Shown here: positions 1 through 8,390 of the stretch, one piece after another
How the letters are laid out: each line of letters starts with the position of its first letter
How positions within the stretch are numbered: position 1 is the stretch's first letter
Origin: Clostridia bacterium
Lineage (GTDB): Bacteria > Bacillota > DTU025
NCBI GenBank assembly: GCA_034926675.1
Contig: JAYFQW010000014.1
Span: forward strand, 1-41,968
DNA: 41,968 nucleotides
Direction of reading: 5' to 3'
Position numbers and translations under genes: made by a program
The notes under the pieces: model-generated
What the model was told of the DNA's origin: nothing
The model's input: the letters and a program-made list of their open reading frames with translations, nothing else
The model's database searches: none

Positions 1-939
1 GCTTCCTGAGAGCAATTCTATCTGTTTGACCTGGCTCTCCTTAACCGTGGTAGGATACTGCAACGTATACATGTGATAATCGAAGAACGGCTTCTCCTCG
101 AAAGGCGCTGGCGCCTCGGCCAAGGTCATTTTCGCCCCACCGGCTCGATCAAGCGCGTAGTTCATCTCCTCATGCACCTGATTCACATCGCCTGCCACCA
201 GCTTAAGCTTGGCATCCTTGAATGTAGCGCCGGATTCGTTCGTAATGGTGACCCATCCGGTTATGTCAAGCTTGTCGTCGTTCGGCCCGATCACCGCAAC
301 ATAATCCGCCGACCATGAGAGACCGCCGGTAAGGTATGTGACAAGGCAGTCGTGGGTCGTCGCGCCGGATGTGTTTGAAATCAGCCACGCCAAGGTCGGC
401 CTTGTTATCAGGCCTTCTGGGAGGCTCGGGTACTTCACAGATTGGATATCGCCAAGGTGGACTGTGTAGATCTCCCCTGAGCCATTGGGCCCCGCGGACA
501 TCACTATGTTTGCAGGGGATGAACCCTTGGCGCCACTCAGGAGGCAGCCTGTGTAGGCCTGCCCTCCGCGGGTCGTGACTGTGATGCGCTCTCCAATGAA
601 CTTCTGAAGGAGCTTTGCATCTTCTACAAGGTCATACTCGTAGTTCTGCTCGCGCACCGATACTGCCCTAGGCGATGTGAGCGAGAGGAAACTGACTGTT
701 GTCGGGTTGATGCGCGCGGAAATATCGGGGAAGAGCAGTGTGGACACGCCCTCTGGGATCTGAAGTGGCCGCTTCTCCTTGACGAGGGCCAGGTCTGCGT
801 TGTAGATCGTGATCTCCACAGAACGCTCATCTCCCTTCGGCGCGCCGGCGGTATGGGGCGCAGTTGCAAACGACAGCGCTCCAATGAGCACAACGGCGCA
901 GGCTGTGATCATCATCAGTGTTCCTCGGCGGCGGGTCAT
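1..939 (-). CDS. DUF4139-type secreted protein, N-terminal part (runs off window)
   Basis: An open frame of 313 codons runs from an ATG at 939-937 to the left edge without a stop, so the gene is cut by the window. A clear ribosome site (GGAGGAATT, about 945-952) precedes the ATG. The N-terminus starts MTRRRG, then a hydrophobic stretch ending near SFATAPHTAGA, which is a Sec signal peptide. The mature part opens with VEITIYNADLALVKEKR, followed by LLFPDISARINPTTVSF. This matches the start of DUF4139 proteins, in which a beta-rich domain defends or builds surface structures of unknown role. No catalytic residues are recognisable. It follows the SLH protein gene on the same strand, with a hairpin between them. 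The family call rests on the N-terminal pattern only; function is unknown. Confidence 0.7.
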   Translation of the reverse strand, partial: MTRRRGTLMMITACAVVLIGALSFATAPHTAGAPKGDERSVEITIYNADLALVKEKRPLQIPEGVSTLLFPDISARINPTTVSFLSLTSPRAVSVREQNYEYDLVEDAKLLQKFIGERITVTTRGGQAYTGCLLSGAKGSSPANIVMSAGPNGSGEIYTVHLGDIQSVKYPSLPEGLITRPTLAWLISNTSGATTHDCLVTYLTGGLSWSADYVAVIGPNDDKLDITGWVTITNESGATFKDAKLKLVAGDVNQVHEEMNYALDRAGGAKMTLAEAPAPFEEKPFFDYHMYTLQYPTTVKESQVKQIELLSGS

Positions 940-1010
940 CTTAATTCCTCCTACACAATGCGACACTTGTGTGCGTCTGGATGCCTTGATCTTGCAGTAA
1001 CAAAGACGAC

Positions 1011-1041
1011 GCCGCCGCGGACTTTGTTCCAACGCGGCGGC
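1011..1041 (-). terminator. hairpin between SLH gene and DUF4139 gene
   Basis: A perfect 9-bp inverted repeat (GCCGCCGCG at 1011-1019, CGCGGCGGC at 1033-1041) has a 13-nt loop. It lies 27 nt past the stop of the SLH gene when read on the minus strand and is followed there by GTCGTCTTTGTT, which is only moderately T-rich. It probably ends or attenuates the SLH transcript before the DUF4139 gene. Confidence 0.5.
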
Positions 1042-1067
1042 ATGATTGATGGCGATTTCGAGTATCT

Positions 1068-2270
1068 CTACATCTTCAGGAACTTGGAGAGCAATACCTG
1101 TGCAGCTTCCAGCTCGGCGTAGCTCCTTGCCGCCTGCCAGTCACGGGCCATCACTGCGGCGATGAGATCGGAGGATACGCCAAGCTCCTCGCTTAGGGCC
1201 TGCGCCAGCCGCTTCTGAGCCAGGTCCGGCAGGAGAGACCACTGCTGTGAGAGCACTGCGCCCACTTCCGTCTCAGTTAGGCCCATGTCCATCAGGCGCT
1301 GGGTGAGAGCGGGGCTCATACCCGCCCTGGCTTCGTCCCACTTTCCGCGGGATATGGCGTCTACCTGGTCCGGGGTTATTACCCCGTGGGTGAGCGCGCT
1401 CACCTTACGCGTGATGTCTTCCTTAGTCACCACGCCCTCAGCCTTGATGAACCTGGCCGAGCCGTAGCTGGTTCCAACCACGTAGACGGAGTCGTTTGAT
1501 CTGACCGAATCGAGGGTAGAGGCCACTCCGTTCCTATATAGGAGAGTATCGGCGCCTACCTGCACCACCTGGGTGCTCCCGGCCACGTTTTTCAGGGTTA
1601 TCGTCTCCGACATGGCGCTAACCTGTGTAACCGTTCCTCGAGCGAACTGAGCGTCGGAGAGGGCCTTCACCATGAAGGCGGTTTCCGCCCTGGTTGCCGC
1701 GCGTTCAGGCTCGAACACCATCCCGAAATGGAGTGGGATCGTATCAAGGCGCCTCGCTATCTCCACGAACCTGAACGCCCAGTGGGATGCGTCTACATCT
1801 CTGAAACTCGGAGTCCACGCCTGGGCGTCGGTCGCGCCCATGTCGCCTAGCTGTGCCACTCGTGCGAGCATTGCGGTCATCTCAGCCCTGGTGACGTTCG
1901 TGTCTGGGCGGAATGTGCTGTCCGGATAGCCGGTGACTACCTTTGCGGCGTCGAGAGCCGATACGAACGGCTCTGCCCAGTGCCCATCCATGTCGCAAAA
2001 CTTCGTGTCCATGGTGGGGGCGTAGCCGAAGGCCCTCGCGACCACCTTCGCGAGTTCCGCTCGAGTTATGAGGTTTTCGGGCTGGAATGTCTGATCCGGA
2101 TACCCCTCCAGCACTCCCATCTTGGCGAGGGAGGTGATGGCGCCCTCAGCCCAATGGCCCGCCACATCCTTCAGGACGGGGGGGGCCGCGCAGATACGCC
2201 CTGGCAATGCGCACACTGACACAGCGGCCAGAACGGTAAGAATGGCTATGGCAAGTTTCCTCGAAGCCAT
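1068..2270 (-). CDS. S-layer homology (SLH) domain surface protein
   Basis: The 400-residue product has a Sec signal peptide (MASRKLAIAILTV..., cleavage near CAAPP) and three SLH domains in a row: about residues 30-80 (VAGHWAEGAI ... ITRAEL), 90-145 (DGHWAEPFV ... VTRAEM) and 160-215 (SHWAFRFVE ... ATRAET). SLH triplets attach proteins to secondary cell wall polymer or peptidoglycan. Residues 215-285 look like a small beta domain, and the C-terminal 110 residues are helical without a recognised family. The start at 2270 is preferred over the ATG at 2288 because the AAGGGAGAA ribosome site lies between the two, 8 nt before the 2270 ATG. The gene is divergent from polA. It is a wall-anchored protein with no visible enzymatic domain. 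Confidence 0.85.
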   Translation of the reverse strand: MASRKLAIAILTVLAAVSVCALPGRICAAPPVLKDVAGHWAEGAITSLAKMGVLEGYPDQTFQPENLITRAELAKVVARAFGYAPTMDTKFCDMDGHWAEPFVSALDAAKVVTGYPDSTFRPDTNVTRAEMTAMLARVAQLGDMGATDAQAWTPSFRDVDASHWAFRFVEIARRLDTIPLHFGMVFEPERAATRAETAFMVKALSDAQFARGTVTQVSAMSETITLKNVAGSTQVVQVGADTLLYRNGVASTLDSVRSNDSVYVVGTSYGSARFIKAEGVVTKEDITRKVSALTHGVITPDQVDAISRGKWDEARAGMSPALTQRLMDMGLTETEVGAVLSQQWSLLPDLAQKRLAQALSEELGVSSDLIAAVMARDWQAARSYAELEAAQVLLSKFLKM

Positions 2271-2302
2271 ATGCAGTTCTCCCTTCATCGCAGCTTACAA
2301 GG

Positions 2303-2325
2303 TGTATGGTGTGTTTCGCCATACA
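2303..2325. promoter_or_regulatory. operator-like inverted repeat between SLH gene and polA
   Basis: TGTATGG (2303-2309) and CCATACA (2319-2325) form a perfect 7-bp inverted repeat with a 9-nt centre in the divergent region. On the minus strand a possible promoter for the SLH gene, TTGCTT (2346-2341), 17 nt, TATGGC (2323-2318), overlaps the right arm. A repressor bound here would block that -10 element. Both the promoter and operator roles are inferences from position. Confidence 0.35.
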
Positions 2326-2430
2326 TCTGGCGGCGCCTCTAAGCAAGTGATGGAGATCCCGGTCGTTGCAGGTATTGGAGCACCTGTCGTGGAAGAATAA
2401 CATGAAATTGCATTGAGAGGAAGAAAGCCT

Positions 2431-5271
2431 TTGCCCGGTACAAGAGGACGAAAGATCCTGATCATAGACGGCCACTCCCTGGCCCACAGGGCGTATCACG
2501 CCCTCCCTCCTACGCTTACGCGCGCCGATGGCACGCCGACGAATGCAGTATTGGGTTTCTGCAACATGGTTCTGAAACTCCTGGAATCTGAGAAGCCCGA
2601 CGCAGGTGTATGCGCATTCGATAGGCCTGCGCCCACCTTCAGGCATAAGGAGTATGAGCAGTACAAGGCCACCCGAAAACCAATGGAGGATTCCTTGAAG
2701 GTGCAGATCCCAATAGTGCGCGAGGCTGCGCAAGCATTGGGGCTCACAGTTTCCGAGCTTGACGGATGGGAAGCGGACGACGTGATCGGCACGGTCTCCC
2801 GTCTTGCCGAGGAGGCAGGCGACCAGGCGGTCATAGTGACCGGCGACAAGGACGCTCTGCAGCTTGTGTCCGACAATGTCAGGGTAGTGTTGACGAAGAA
2901 AGGGATCTCCGAGTTTGAGGAGTACGGCCCCAGCGAAGTGCGAGCCAGATTCGGGTTCGGGCCTGAGAAGATCCCCGATTTCAAGGGGCTCATGGGTGAT
3001 CCTTCCGATAATATCCCGGGAGTGCCCGGGGTGGGTGAGAAGACCGCCATGCGGCTTGTCTCACAGATGGGAACGGTTGAGGAGATCCTGGCGCACGTCC
3101 ACGAGATCAAGCAGGAGAAGCTCAAGAACACCCTTCTTGAGAATGCCGACGTGGCCCTGGCCAGCAAGCGCTTGGCCACGATTGACCGGGATGCTCCTGT
3201 GAACGTGGATCTCGGGGAGTGCTGCGTGCTGAGGCGTGATGCGAACCAGCTTGCCAGCTTCCTGCGCAAGCAGGATTTCCGCACTCTGCTCGCGAGGCTG
3301 CGACTTACCTCCCAACCGGGCCTGTTTCCCGCAGGCGGCGCAGGAGCAGGATCGGGGGAGCCGTCTGGGGCAGGCGGTCGACTGCCCGGGTTTTACGGGG
3401 CGGAGCAGGATGAGCCTGCGGTTTCTGTAGGGGGCGGGGGCACAGGCGCAGGAGCAGGCCCGCAGTCAGCGGAAGGGCGTCCGGTGGAGATCGTGTCGAC
3501 GGCAGACGGCATTACGGCCCTGGCTGCCGCACTAAGGGCGGAAGGCAGATTCGCCTTCGATGTGGTGAGGACGGGGTTGCGGCCTATCACATCCAGGGTG
3601 GAGGGCCTTGCATTCCAAGCTGCGGGGATCTCCGCCTATGTTCCAGTTGGCGACGGCGATGGGCGAGTTTCGCCTGCCGCTGCGTCGGAGGCCTTCGGGA
3701 TAGTGTTCGGAGACGGTTCCGTGGAGAAGCTGTGCCATGACGCCAAGGAGAAGACGATTCTCCTTTCCCGGATGGGATGCGCTCTCAGAGGCGTTGCGTT
3801 CGATAGCATGATCGCCTCGTACCTTGCAGATCCGGGCGCCCCCAATGCAGAGCTGTGCGATGTGGCTGAGAGATGGGTGGGCGTAAGCGTACCGCAAGTT
3901 CATAGTTACGTGGAAGCAGAGGCCAAGCGGGTTCGGGATCCTCAGTTCTGCCCGGGCCCAGAGATCCTCGCCCAGATGTCGTGCTCATGCCTTGGCGTGA
4001 TGCCCGAGCTCGAGGCCGCGCTTCTTGCTGCACTGTCGTCATATGGAATGGAGAAGCTCTACCGTGAGGTCGAGATTCCTCTAGTTGGCGTTCTTGCCGA
4101 CATGGAGATGACAGGCATCAGAATCGACTCCGATCGGCTTCGGGAGCTTTCGGGGGAGATGCAGGATACCCTCGCATGTCTTGCCGGGGAGATCTACAGC
4201 ATGGCTGGAGAGGAGTTCAACATCAACTCCACGAAGCAGCTCGGCCATGTGCTCTTTGAGAAGCTGGGCCTTGCTCCGCTGAAGAAGACGAAGACCGGGT
4301 ACTCCACAGACGCCGAAGTGCTTGAGGCCCTCTCGGGGCAGCACGAGATTTTGCGCAAGCTCCTCGACTATCGGACAGTATCCAAGCTGAAATCCACGTA
4401 TGTGGACGCTCTTCCGGAACTAGTGAACCCCGGAACTGGCCGGATACACACGAGCTTCAACCAGACTGTGACTGCGACCGGGAGGCTGTCGAGCACAGAC
4501 CCGAACCTCCAGAACATCCCGGTGAGGACTGAAGAAGGACGCAAGATCCGCGGGGTGTTCATCCCAGGGCATGATGGCTGGGTTCTCGTAAGTGCTGACT
4601 ACTCGCAGATAGAACTGAGAGTCCTGGCCCACATGTCTCAGGATCATGTTCTCATTGAGTCGTTCCTTGCAGATGAGGACATCCACCGGCGGACAGCAGC
4701 TGAAGTCTTCGGAGTGCCATTTGATGACGTTACACCGGAGATGCGTTCACGCGCAAAGGCCGTCAACTTCGGGATCGTCTATGGGATTAGCGACTATGGG
4801 CTCTCCAAGAACATAGGAGTTTCGCCTCGAGAAGCGAAGGAGTTCATAGAGAGGTACTTCACAAGGTACCGTGGAGTGCGAAACTACATGGACTCCATAG
4901 TCGCCCAGGCGAAAATGGATGGATACGTCACGACACTCATGAACCGCAGACGATGCCTTCCGGAGCTCACGAGTCCATCGATGGCTGTTCGAAAATTCGC
5001 TGAGAGGGTCGCAATGAACACTCCAATCCAGGGAACGGCGGCCGACATCATTAAACGCGCAATGGTGAATGTACACGCAAGAATTGCTGATGAAAAGCCG
5101 GAGGCGCGTCTTCTTCTGCAGGTCCATGACGAGCTGGTGCTCGAGGCGCGTGCCTGCGAGGCTCAAGAGGTCGCCGATATCGTGAGAGAGGAAATGAGCA
5201 GCGCAATGCAGCTTTCAGTGCCCCTTCGGGTGGACGTGTCGTGGGGCCGCACCTGGGTTGAGGCGAAATAG
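2431..5271 (+). CDS. polA: DNA polymerase I
   Basis: The product is a full-length Pol I of about 946 residues. It has an N-terminal 5'-3' flap exonuclease domain (about 1-290, beginning KILIIDGHSLAHRAYHAL), a Gly/Ala-rich linker (about 295-352), a 3'-5' exonuclease-like domain (about 355-530) and the polymerase domain. Polymerase motif A (VSADYSQIELR, about 720), the O helix (RSRAKAVNFGIVYG, about 772) and motif C (VHDE, about 897) are intact. In the proofreading domain the DxE motif reads FDVV and the NxKxD region reads HDAKEK, so proofreading is probably lost, as in many Bacillota and Thermus enzymes. The TTG at 2431 is preferred because GAGAGGAAG sits 8 nt upstream; an in-frame TTG at 2413 is the alternative. 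It acts in Okazaki fragment processing and repair. Confidence 0.95.
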   Translation: MPGTRGRKILIIDGHSLAHRAYHALPPTLTRADGTPTNAVLGFCNMVLKLLESEKPDAGVCAFDRPAPTFRHKEYEQYKATRKPMEDSLKVQIPIVREAAQALGLTVSELDGWEADDVIGTVSRLAEEAGDQAVIVTGDKDALQLVSDNVRVVLTKKGISEFEEYGPSEVRARFGFGPEKIPDFKGLMGDPSDNIPGVPGVGEKTAMRLVSQMGTVEEILAHVHEIKQEKLKNTLLENADVALASKRLATIDRDAPVNVDLGECCVLRRDANQLASFLRKQDFRTLLARLRLTSQPGLFPAGGAGAGSGEPSGAGGRLPGFYGAEQDEPAVSVGGGGTGAGAGPQSAEGRPVEIVSTADGITALAAALRAEGRFAFDVVRTGLRPITSRVEGLAFQAAGISAYVPVGDGDGRVSPAAASEAFGIVFGDGSVEKLCHDAKEKTILLSRMGCALRGVAFDSMIASYLADPGAPNAELCDVAERWVGVSVPQVHSYVEAEAKRVRDPQFCPGPEILAQMSCSCLGVMPELEAALLAALSSYGMEKLYREVEIPLVGVLADMEMTGIRIDSDRLRELSGEMQDTLACLAGEIYSMAGEEFNINSTKQLGHVLFEKLGLAPLKKTKTGYSTDAEVLEALSGQHEILRKLLDYRTVSKLKSTYVDALPELVNPGTGRIHTSFNQTVTATGRLSSTDPNLQNIPVRTEEGRKIRGVFIPGHDGWVLVSADYSQIELRVLAHMSQDHVLIESFLADEDIHRRTAAEVFGVPFDDVTPEMRSRAKAVNFGIVYGISDYGLSKNIGVSPREAKEFIERYFTRYRGVRNYMDSIVAQAKMDGYVTTLMNRRRCLPELTSPSMAVRKFAERVAMNTPIQGTAADIIKRAMVNVHARIADEKPEARLLLQVHDELVLEARACEAQEVADIVREEMSSAMQLSVPLRVDVSWGRTWVEAK

Positions 5272-5314
5272 GCCCTGCGCTGGAGCAAAAAATGTTGGAG
5301 ACTGTTTCCGCACC

Positions 5315-5343
5315 TTGAAGGATTTGCGGGAACCGTGTAGAAT
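5315..5343 (+). promoter_or_regulatory. sigma-A-type promoter for the barrel-like protein
   Basis: TTGAAG (5315-5320) and TAGAAT (5338-5343) are separated by exactly 17 nt, close to the housekeeping consensus. Transcription would start near 5350 and give a leader of about 290 nt before the ATG at 5639. The element lies just after polA, so the downstream gene is probably transcribed on its own. Confidence 0.7.
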
Positions 5344-5349
5344 TAAGCA

Positions 5350-5638
5350 GCCGAACAGGCCAAGCTGCCGCCACGGCCTGTTTCTACCAGCGTTTTAAGA
5401 TTTGCAGAGTTACCACTATTCGGTCCTGATAGCCAGAAAGGAGGTGCACCCCCGGTTGCTTCCAGGATCGAGTCTATAGCGGTCGGATCGTGGCACACAC
5501 GGCAGAACCGCAACACGCCGAACCGAAGCCCGAAGCAACGGGAGGCCGTGAGGAAACATGGACACTCCGATACCTCCCCCGCAATACGGCCGAGCAGAGG
5601 CGTGAACCAAACTAACAAAACCGTAAGGGGGACGCTTC
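5350..5638 (+). promoter_or_regulatory. long structured 5' leader, no gene
   Basis: This 289-nt stretch holds no convincing ORF but several paired segments. AACAGGCC (5354-5361) pairs with GGCCTGTT (5375-5382) at the very 5' end. GTTGCTTC (5455-5462) pairs with GAAGCAAC (5532-5539), extended by CCC (5451-5453) with GGG (5540-5542). GGCCGT (5543-5548) can pair with ACGGCC (5585-5590). A second AAAGGAGGTG (5438-5447) is ribosome-site-like but no ORF of useful length follows. The translation start of the next gene has its own site (AAGGGGG before 5639). I could not match the leader to a riboswitch class I know. A cis-acting RNA or a stability element for an abundant envelope mRNA is plausible. 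Confidence 0.45.
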
Positions 5639-7510
5639 ATGAAGAAGAATCTAATCCTCGTCCTCGCCACCATCGCGTTGGTGGCCATGGCGATCCCGGC
5701 GTCTGCCGCTACCCTCACGCTGAGCGGCAAGTACACCGCCGATTTCACCTATGACTGGACGACCGCCAACACCGAGTTCTGGTCGCCTACTACCCTCGCT
5801 GGTGCGAGCAAGCTCGCTCTGAACCTCACCTTCAAAGAGGGCGACGCAATCACCGCATACCTGCCCCTGACTGTCAAGCCGTTCATCGGCGCGTTCGCTC
5901 CGACAGTTGGCAGCTGGTATTTCGCCTACGACGCGGCTCCAGCCAAGTTCTGGGTGAGCAAGGGCGATTCGTACAACGCCAAGAAGTTCGCATCTCTCGG
6001 CGATCCTCTGGGAATCGCTGCTAAGCTCTATAACGGGCCGACAGTCGTCGGAAACGTCAGCGGATCGCTCTGCGGCGTGGGCTTCAATGTGTACGCAGCA
6101 GATCTGGGTTCGCATACCAACGCTTTGGGGACCTGGAACGATGGCAACGCCGTTCTCAGCAGGTTGACTTACGGACTCCCTGCCGGGTTCACCCTCGGCG
6201 TAGTCAGTACGTTCAACGATGGCGTCCAGCTCACTAGTGGTGATCCCGCCGTTACTGAGCCAATGATGGACGACATCACCGCCGGAGTCGACGTAACCGG
6301 GAAGCTGCCCGTGGTCGGTGGAAACCTGACCCTCGCCGGCGCCGGATTCTGGCGCTTCGATGAGGGCACGAAGAAGTTCGTGGCTGGCGGGGACAATCCG
6401 TACGCAATGCTCGCCAAGGTTGAGGATCTGACCCTTGGCCCCGTGACCGCAAAGCTGTCCTACACCTCGGTTGGTGACGACTTCGTTGCGTTCTTCAAGA
6501 GCACCAGCACCACCACAGTGCCGCTTCTTACGAAGTACGCCGAGGCAGCGGCAGTGGAAGCCGAAGTTAAGGCCACCCTTCCCGTCGTGATCCCCGTGAA
6601 CCTTACCATCGGCGACACCCTGTGGATGAAGTCGAACGGCAACAAGCCAGTATACAATGAGACCACTGGCAAGGTCGAAGTGGATCCGATAAAGGACCTC
6701 AAGGTTACCGTGTCTGGCGCGTACAAGGCTGATCTCGACGATGATGCCGCTACCGACTTGGTCGGGTACAAGGTCCGCGGCGATGTGTCCTACAAGGCAT
6801 TCGGACTTGAGCTCAAGCCGTACGTCTACTACCTGAACAATAGCTATGCAACTCCTGGAGTGCATGGCACAGCGACCAAGCCTGCCGACACCGTGTTCGG
6901 CGCCGACCTCACCGGAAGCCCCATCGGCGGCCTCGAGGTAACGCTTGGCGGCAGCTACGAGCTGGAGCTCAAGGCTGCGGACCTCAAAGCGTGGGGAATC
7001 TACACCACCGAGTTTGCTCCTGCGGTCGTTAAGAGCGCAATCACCAAGGTAGCTGCGTTTGCGTCCTTCAACAAGGTAGACGCGGCTGATGCGACCACCA
7101 ACCTCTACGCCTTCGCAGGCAGCACCGTGGTTGTGAATGACAAGCTCGACGGCAAGGTCGGCCTGCTCACCAAGGATGCGGCTAACAAGATCGTCGCAAG
7201 CGCTACTCTCAACTACAAGATCAGCGATAAGCTAGCTGCGTTCGGAACCTACACCTACCGCCAGAACGCCATCGCTCCCGACGCGGATCACGCCGACGAG
7301 TGGAGGCCTCTCGGCAATAACCACTGGGTGAAGGCTGGAGTCACGGGCACCGTCGGCGCCAGCACCATCAGCGTGGCCTATGGCAAGAACGGCTTGGCCG
7401 ACGCTGATGACGAGGGATTCCACGCAGGCAAGCCCTGGGCTTACCTCCGGAATACCCCTGACTTCATGAACTGGCAGCTCTGGACGGTCAACCTCGCGGT
7501 TCCGTTCTAA
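5639..7510 (+). CDS. secreted beta-barrel/porin-like envelope protein
   Basis: The 623-residue product begins with a textbook signal peptide (MKKNLILVLATIALVAMAIPASA). The mature chain consists of alternating polar/hydrophobic strands rich in Thr, Val, Lys and Asp (for example LTLSGKYTADFTYDW) and ends WQLWTVNLAVPF. A last strand with terminal Phe is the classic beta-signal of outer-membrane barrels recognised by BamA. There is no SLH domain, LPXTG motif or transmembrane helix after the signal. Its own promoter, long leader and strong terminator fit an abundant single-gene transcript. The best reading is a porin-like outer-membrane protein of a diderm Bacillota. An S-layer subunit is the main alternative; the exact family is not recognised. 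Confidence 0.6.
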   Translation: MKKNLILVLATIALVAMAIPASAATLTLSGKYTADFTYDWTTANTEFWSPTTLAGASKLALNLTFKEGDAITAYLPLTVKPFIGAFAPTVGSWYFAYDAAPAKFWVSKGDSYNAKKFASLGDPLGIAAKLYNGPTVVGNVSGSLCGVGFNVYAADLGSHTNALGTWNDGNAVLSRLTYGLPAGFTLGVVSTFNDGVQLTSGDPAVTEPMMDDITAGVDVTGKLPVVGGNLTLAGAGFWRFDEGTKKFVAGGDNPYAMLAKVEDLTLGPVTAKLSYTSVGDDFVAFFKSTSTTTVPLLTKYAEAAAVEAEVKATLPVVIPVNLTIGDTLWMKSNGNKPVYNETTGKVEVDPIKDLKVTVSGAYKADLDDDAATDLVGYKVRGDVSYKAFGLELKPYVYYLNNSYATPGVHGTATKPADTVFGADLTGSPIGGLEVTLGGSYELELKAADLKAWGIYTTEFAPAVVKSAITKVAAFASFNKVDAADATTNLYAFAGSTVVVNDKLDGKVGLLTKDAANKIVASATLNYKISDKLAAFGTYTYRQNAIAPDADHADEWRPLGNNHWVKAGVTGTVGASTISVAYGKNGLADADDEGFHAGKPWAYLRNTPDFMNWQLWTVNLAVPF

Positions 7511-7526
7511 GCTAATCCGATCTGGA

Positions 7527-7555
7527 GGACCCCCGGACGTTCCGGGGGTCCTTTT
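7527..7555 (+). terminator. strong intrinsic terminator
   Basis: GGACCCCCGGA (7527-7537) and TCCGGGGGTCC (7541-7551) form a perfect 11-bp stem with a 3-nt loop, followed immediately by TTTT. It sits 16 nt after the stop of the barrel-like protein gene and should end that transcript efficiently. Confidence 0.92.
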
Positions 7556-7642
7556 CCGTCTCCGGACCGTATACTGTGTCTGGCCGCGGGCAGGCGTGCC
7601 CAGGGATCCGGCAAGTTGGCCTCCTGCGGCTGGGACGAAGCA

Positions 7643-8299
7643 GTGGGGATTATCGAGCTTCTGGCGCTTGCGCTCGCCCTGAGTATCGACTCGCTTGGGG
7701 CGGGAATCGTGTATGGGCTGCGGAGGATTCGGGTTCCATTTGCGGCGATTCTCACGGTAAGCATGGCTTCTGCGGTGGGGGCAGGGCTTTCGGTGGCCTT
7801 TGGCGCTGCAATGGGAGGTGCGGTGGGAGCAGGAGCGGCGAGGGTGATCGGTGGAATCATACTGTTGGCGATGGGAGCATGGATGGCCTGGGAGGGGGCG
7901 AAAACTGAGGCCCGGGGCAGAGAAAGGCAACGCCCGACTGATGGGCTGGGCACGGGGAATATGATACTGTCGTTGAAGGTGCGGCCCATCGGAGTCGTGA
8001 TCCAGGTGATGCGTGACCCGGAGACTGCGGATTTCGACCGTTCTGGTTCGATCTCGTATGGCGAGGCGCTTCTTCTCGGCGTTGCTCTGGCTCTGGATGG
8101 GGTGGGGAGCGGCTTCGGCGCGGGGATGAGTGGGGCGTCCTGGGCACTGACCTCGGCGACGGTGGGGTGCGGGACCTTTGCGTGTTTGCGACTGGGCATG
8201 AAGCTCGGCGGGCGTGCGCCTGACGGATGGGGCGGAAAATGGATCAGAGTATGCCCGGGGTTGCTTCTCATGCTGATCGGGCTGTGCTCCATGGCGTAG
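7643..8299 (+). CDS. ytaF: YtaF-type sporulation membrane protein (MntP-like fold)
   Basis: The product has about 218 residues and six hydrophobic segments arranged as two repeats, each with an Asp near its start: ALSIDSLGAG (about residue 15) and ALALDGVGSG (about 150). The central loop reads PETADFDRSGSISYGEA, the Asp/Gly-rich signature that separates YtaF from the manganese exporter MntP. YtaF proteins are conserved in spore formers and are induced during sporulation; the transported substrate is not established. The GTG at 7643 starts the protein just before the first membrane segment; an upstream TTG at 7616 would add nine residues with no family counterpart. In Clostridia it commonly lies between polA and coaE, as here. 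Confidence 0.8.
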   Translation: MGIIELLALALALSIDSLGAGIVYGLRRIRVPFAAILTVSMASAVGAGLSVAFGAAMGGAVGAGAARVIGGIILLAMGAWMAWEGAKTEARGRERQRPTDGLGTGNMILSLKVRPIGVVIQVMRDPETADFDRSGSISYGEALLLGVALALDGVGSGFGAGMSGASWALTSATVGCGTFACLRLGMKLGGRAPDGWGGKWIRVCPGLLLMLIGLCSMA

Positions 8300-8390
8300 T
8301 GGGAGGAGTTGGTCGCCTTTTGCGGGGAGGAGAAGCATCGCCGACGGGGAATATGCAGTGACGTGTCTCACAGCTTGGGGGTCCGATGGT

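Noticed and set aside
5350-5638. RNase P, SRP RNA or a known riboswitch in the leader
   Set aside because: GAGGAAAC near 5549 recalls the RNase P core, but the required partner segments and length are absent. Cobalamin, TPP, SAM, lysine and c-di-GMP consensus segments were not found by eye.
5651-6865. Minus-strand open frame of about 400 codons opposite the barrel-like gene
   Set aside because: It is antisense to a gene with signal peptide, promoter and terminator, and has no ribosome site or recognisable domain.
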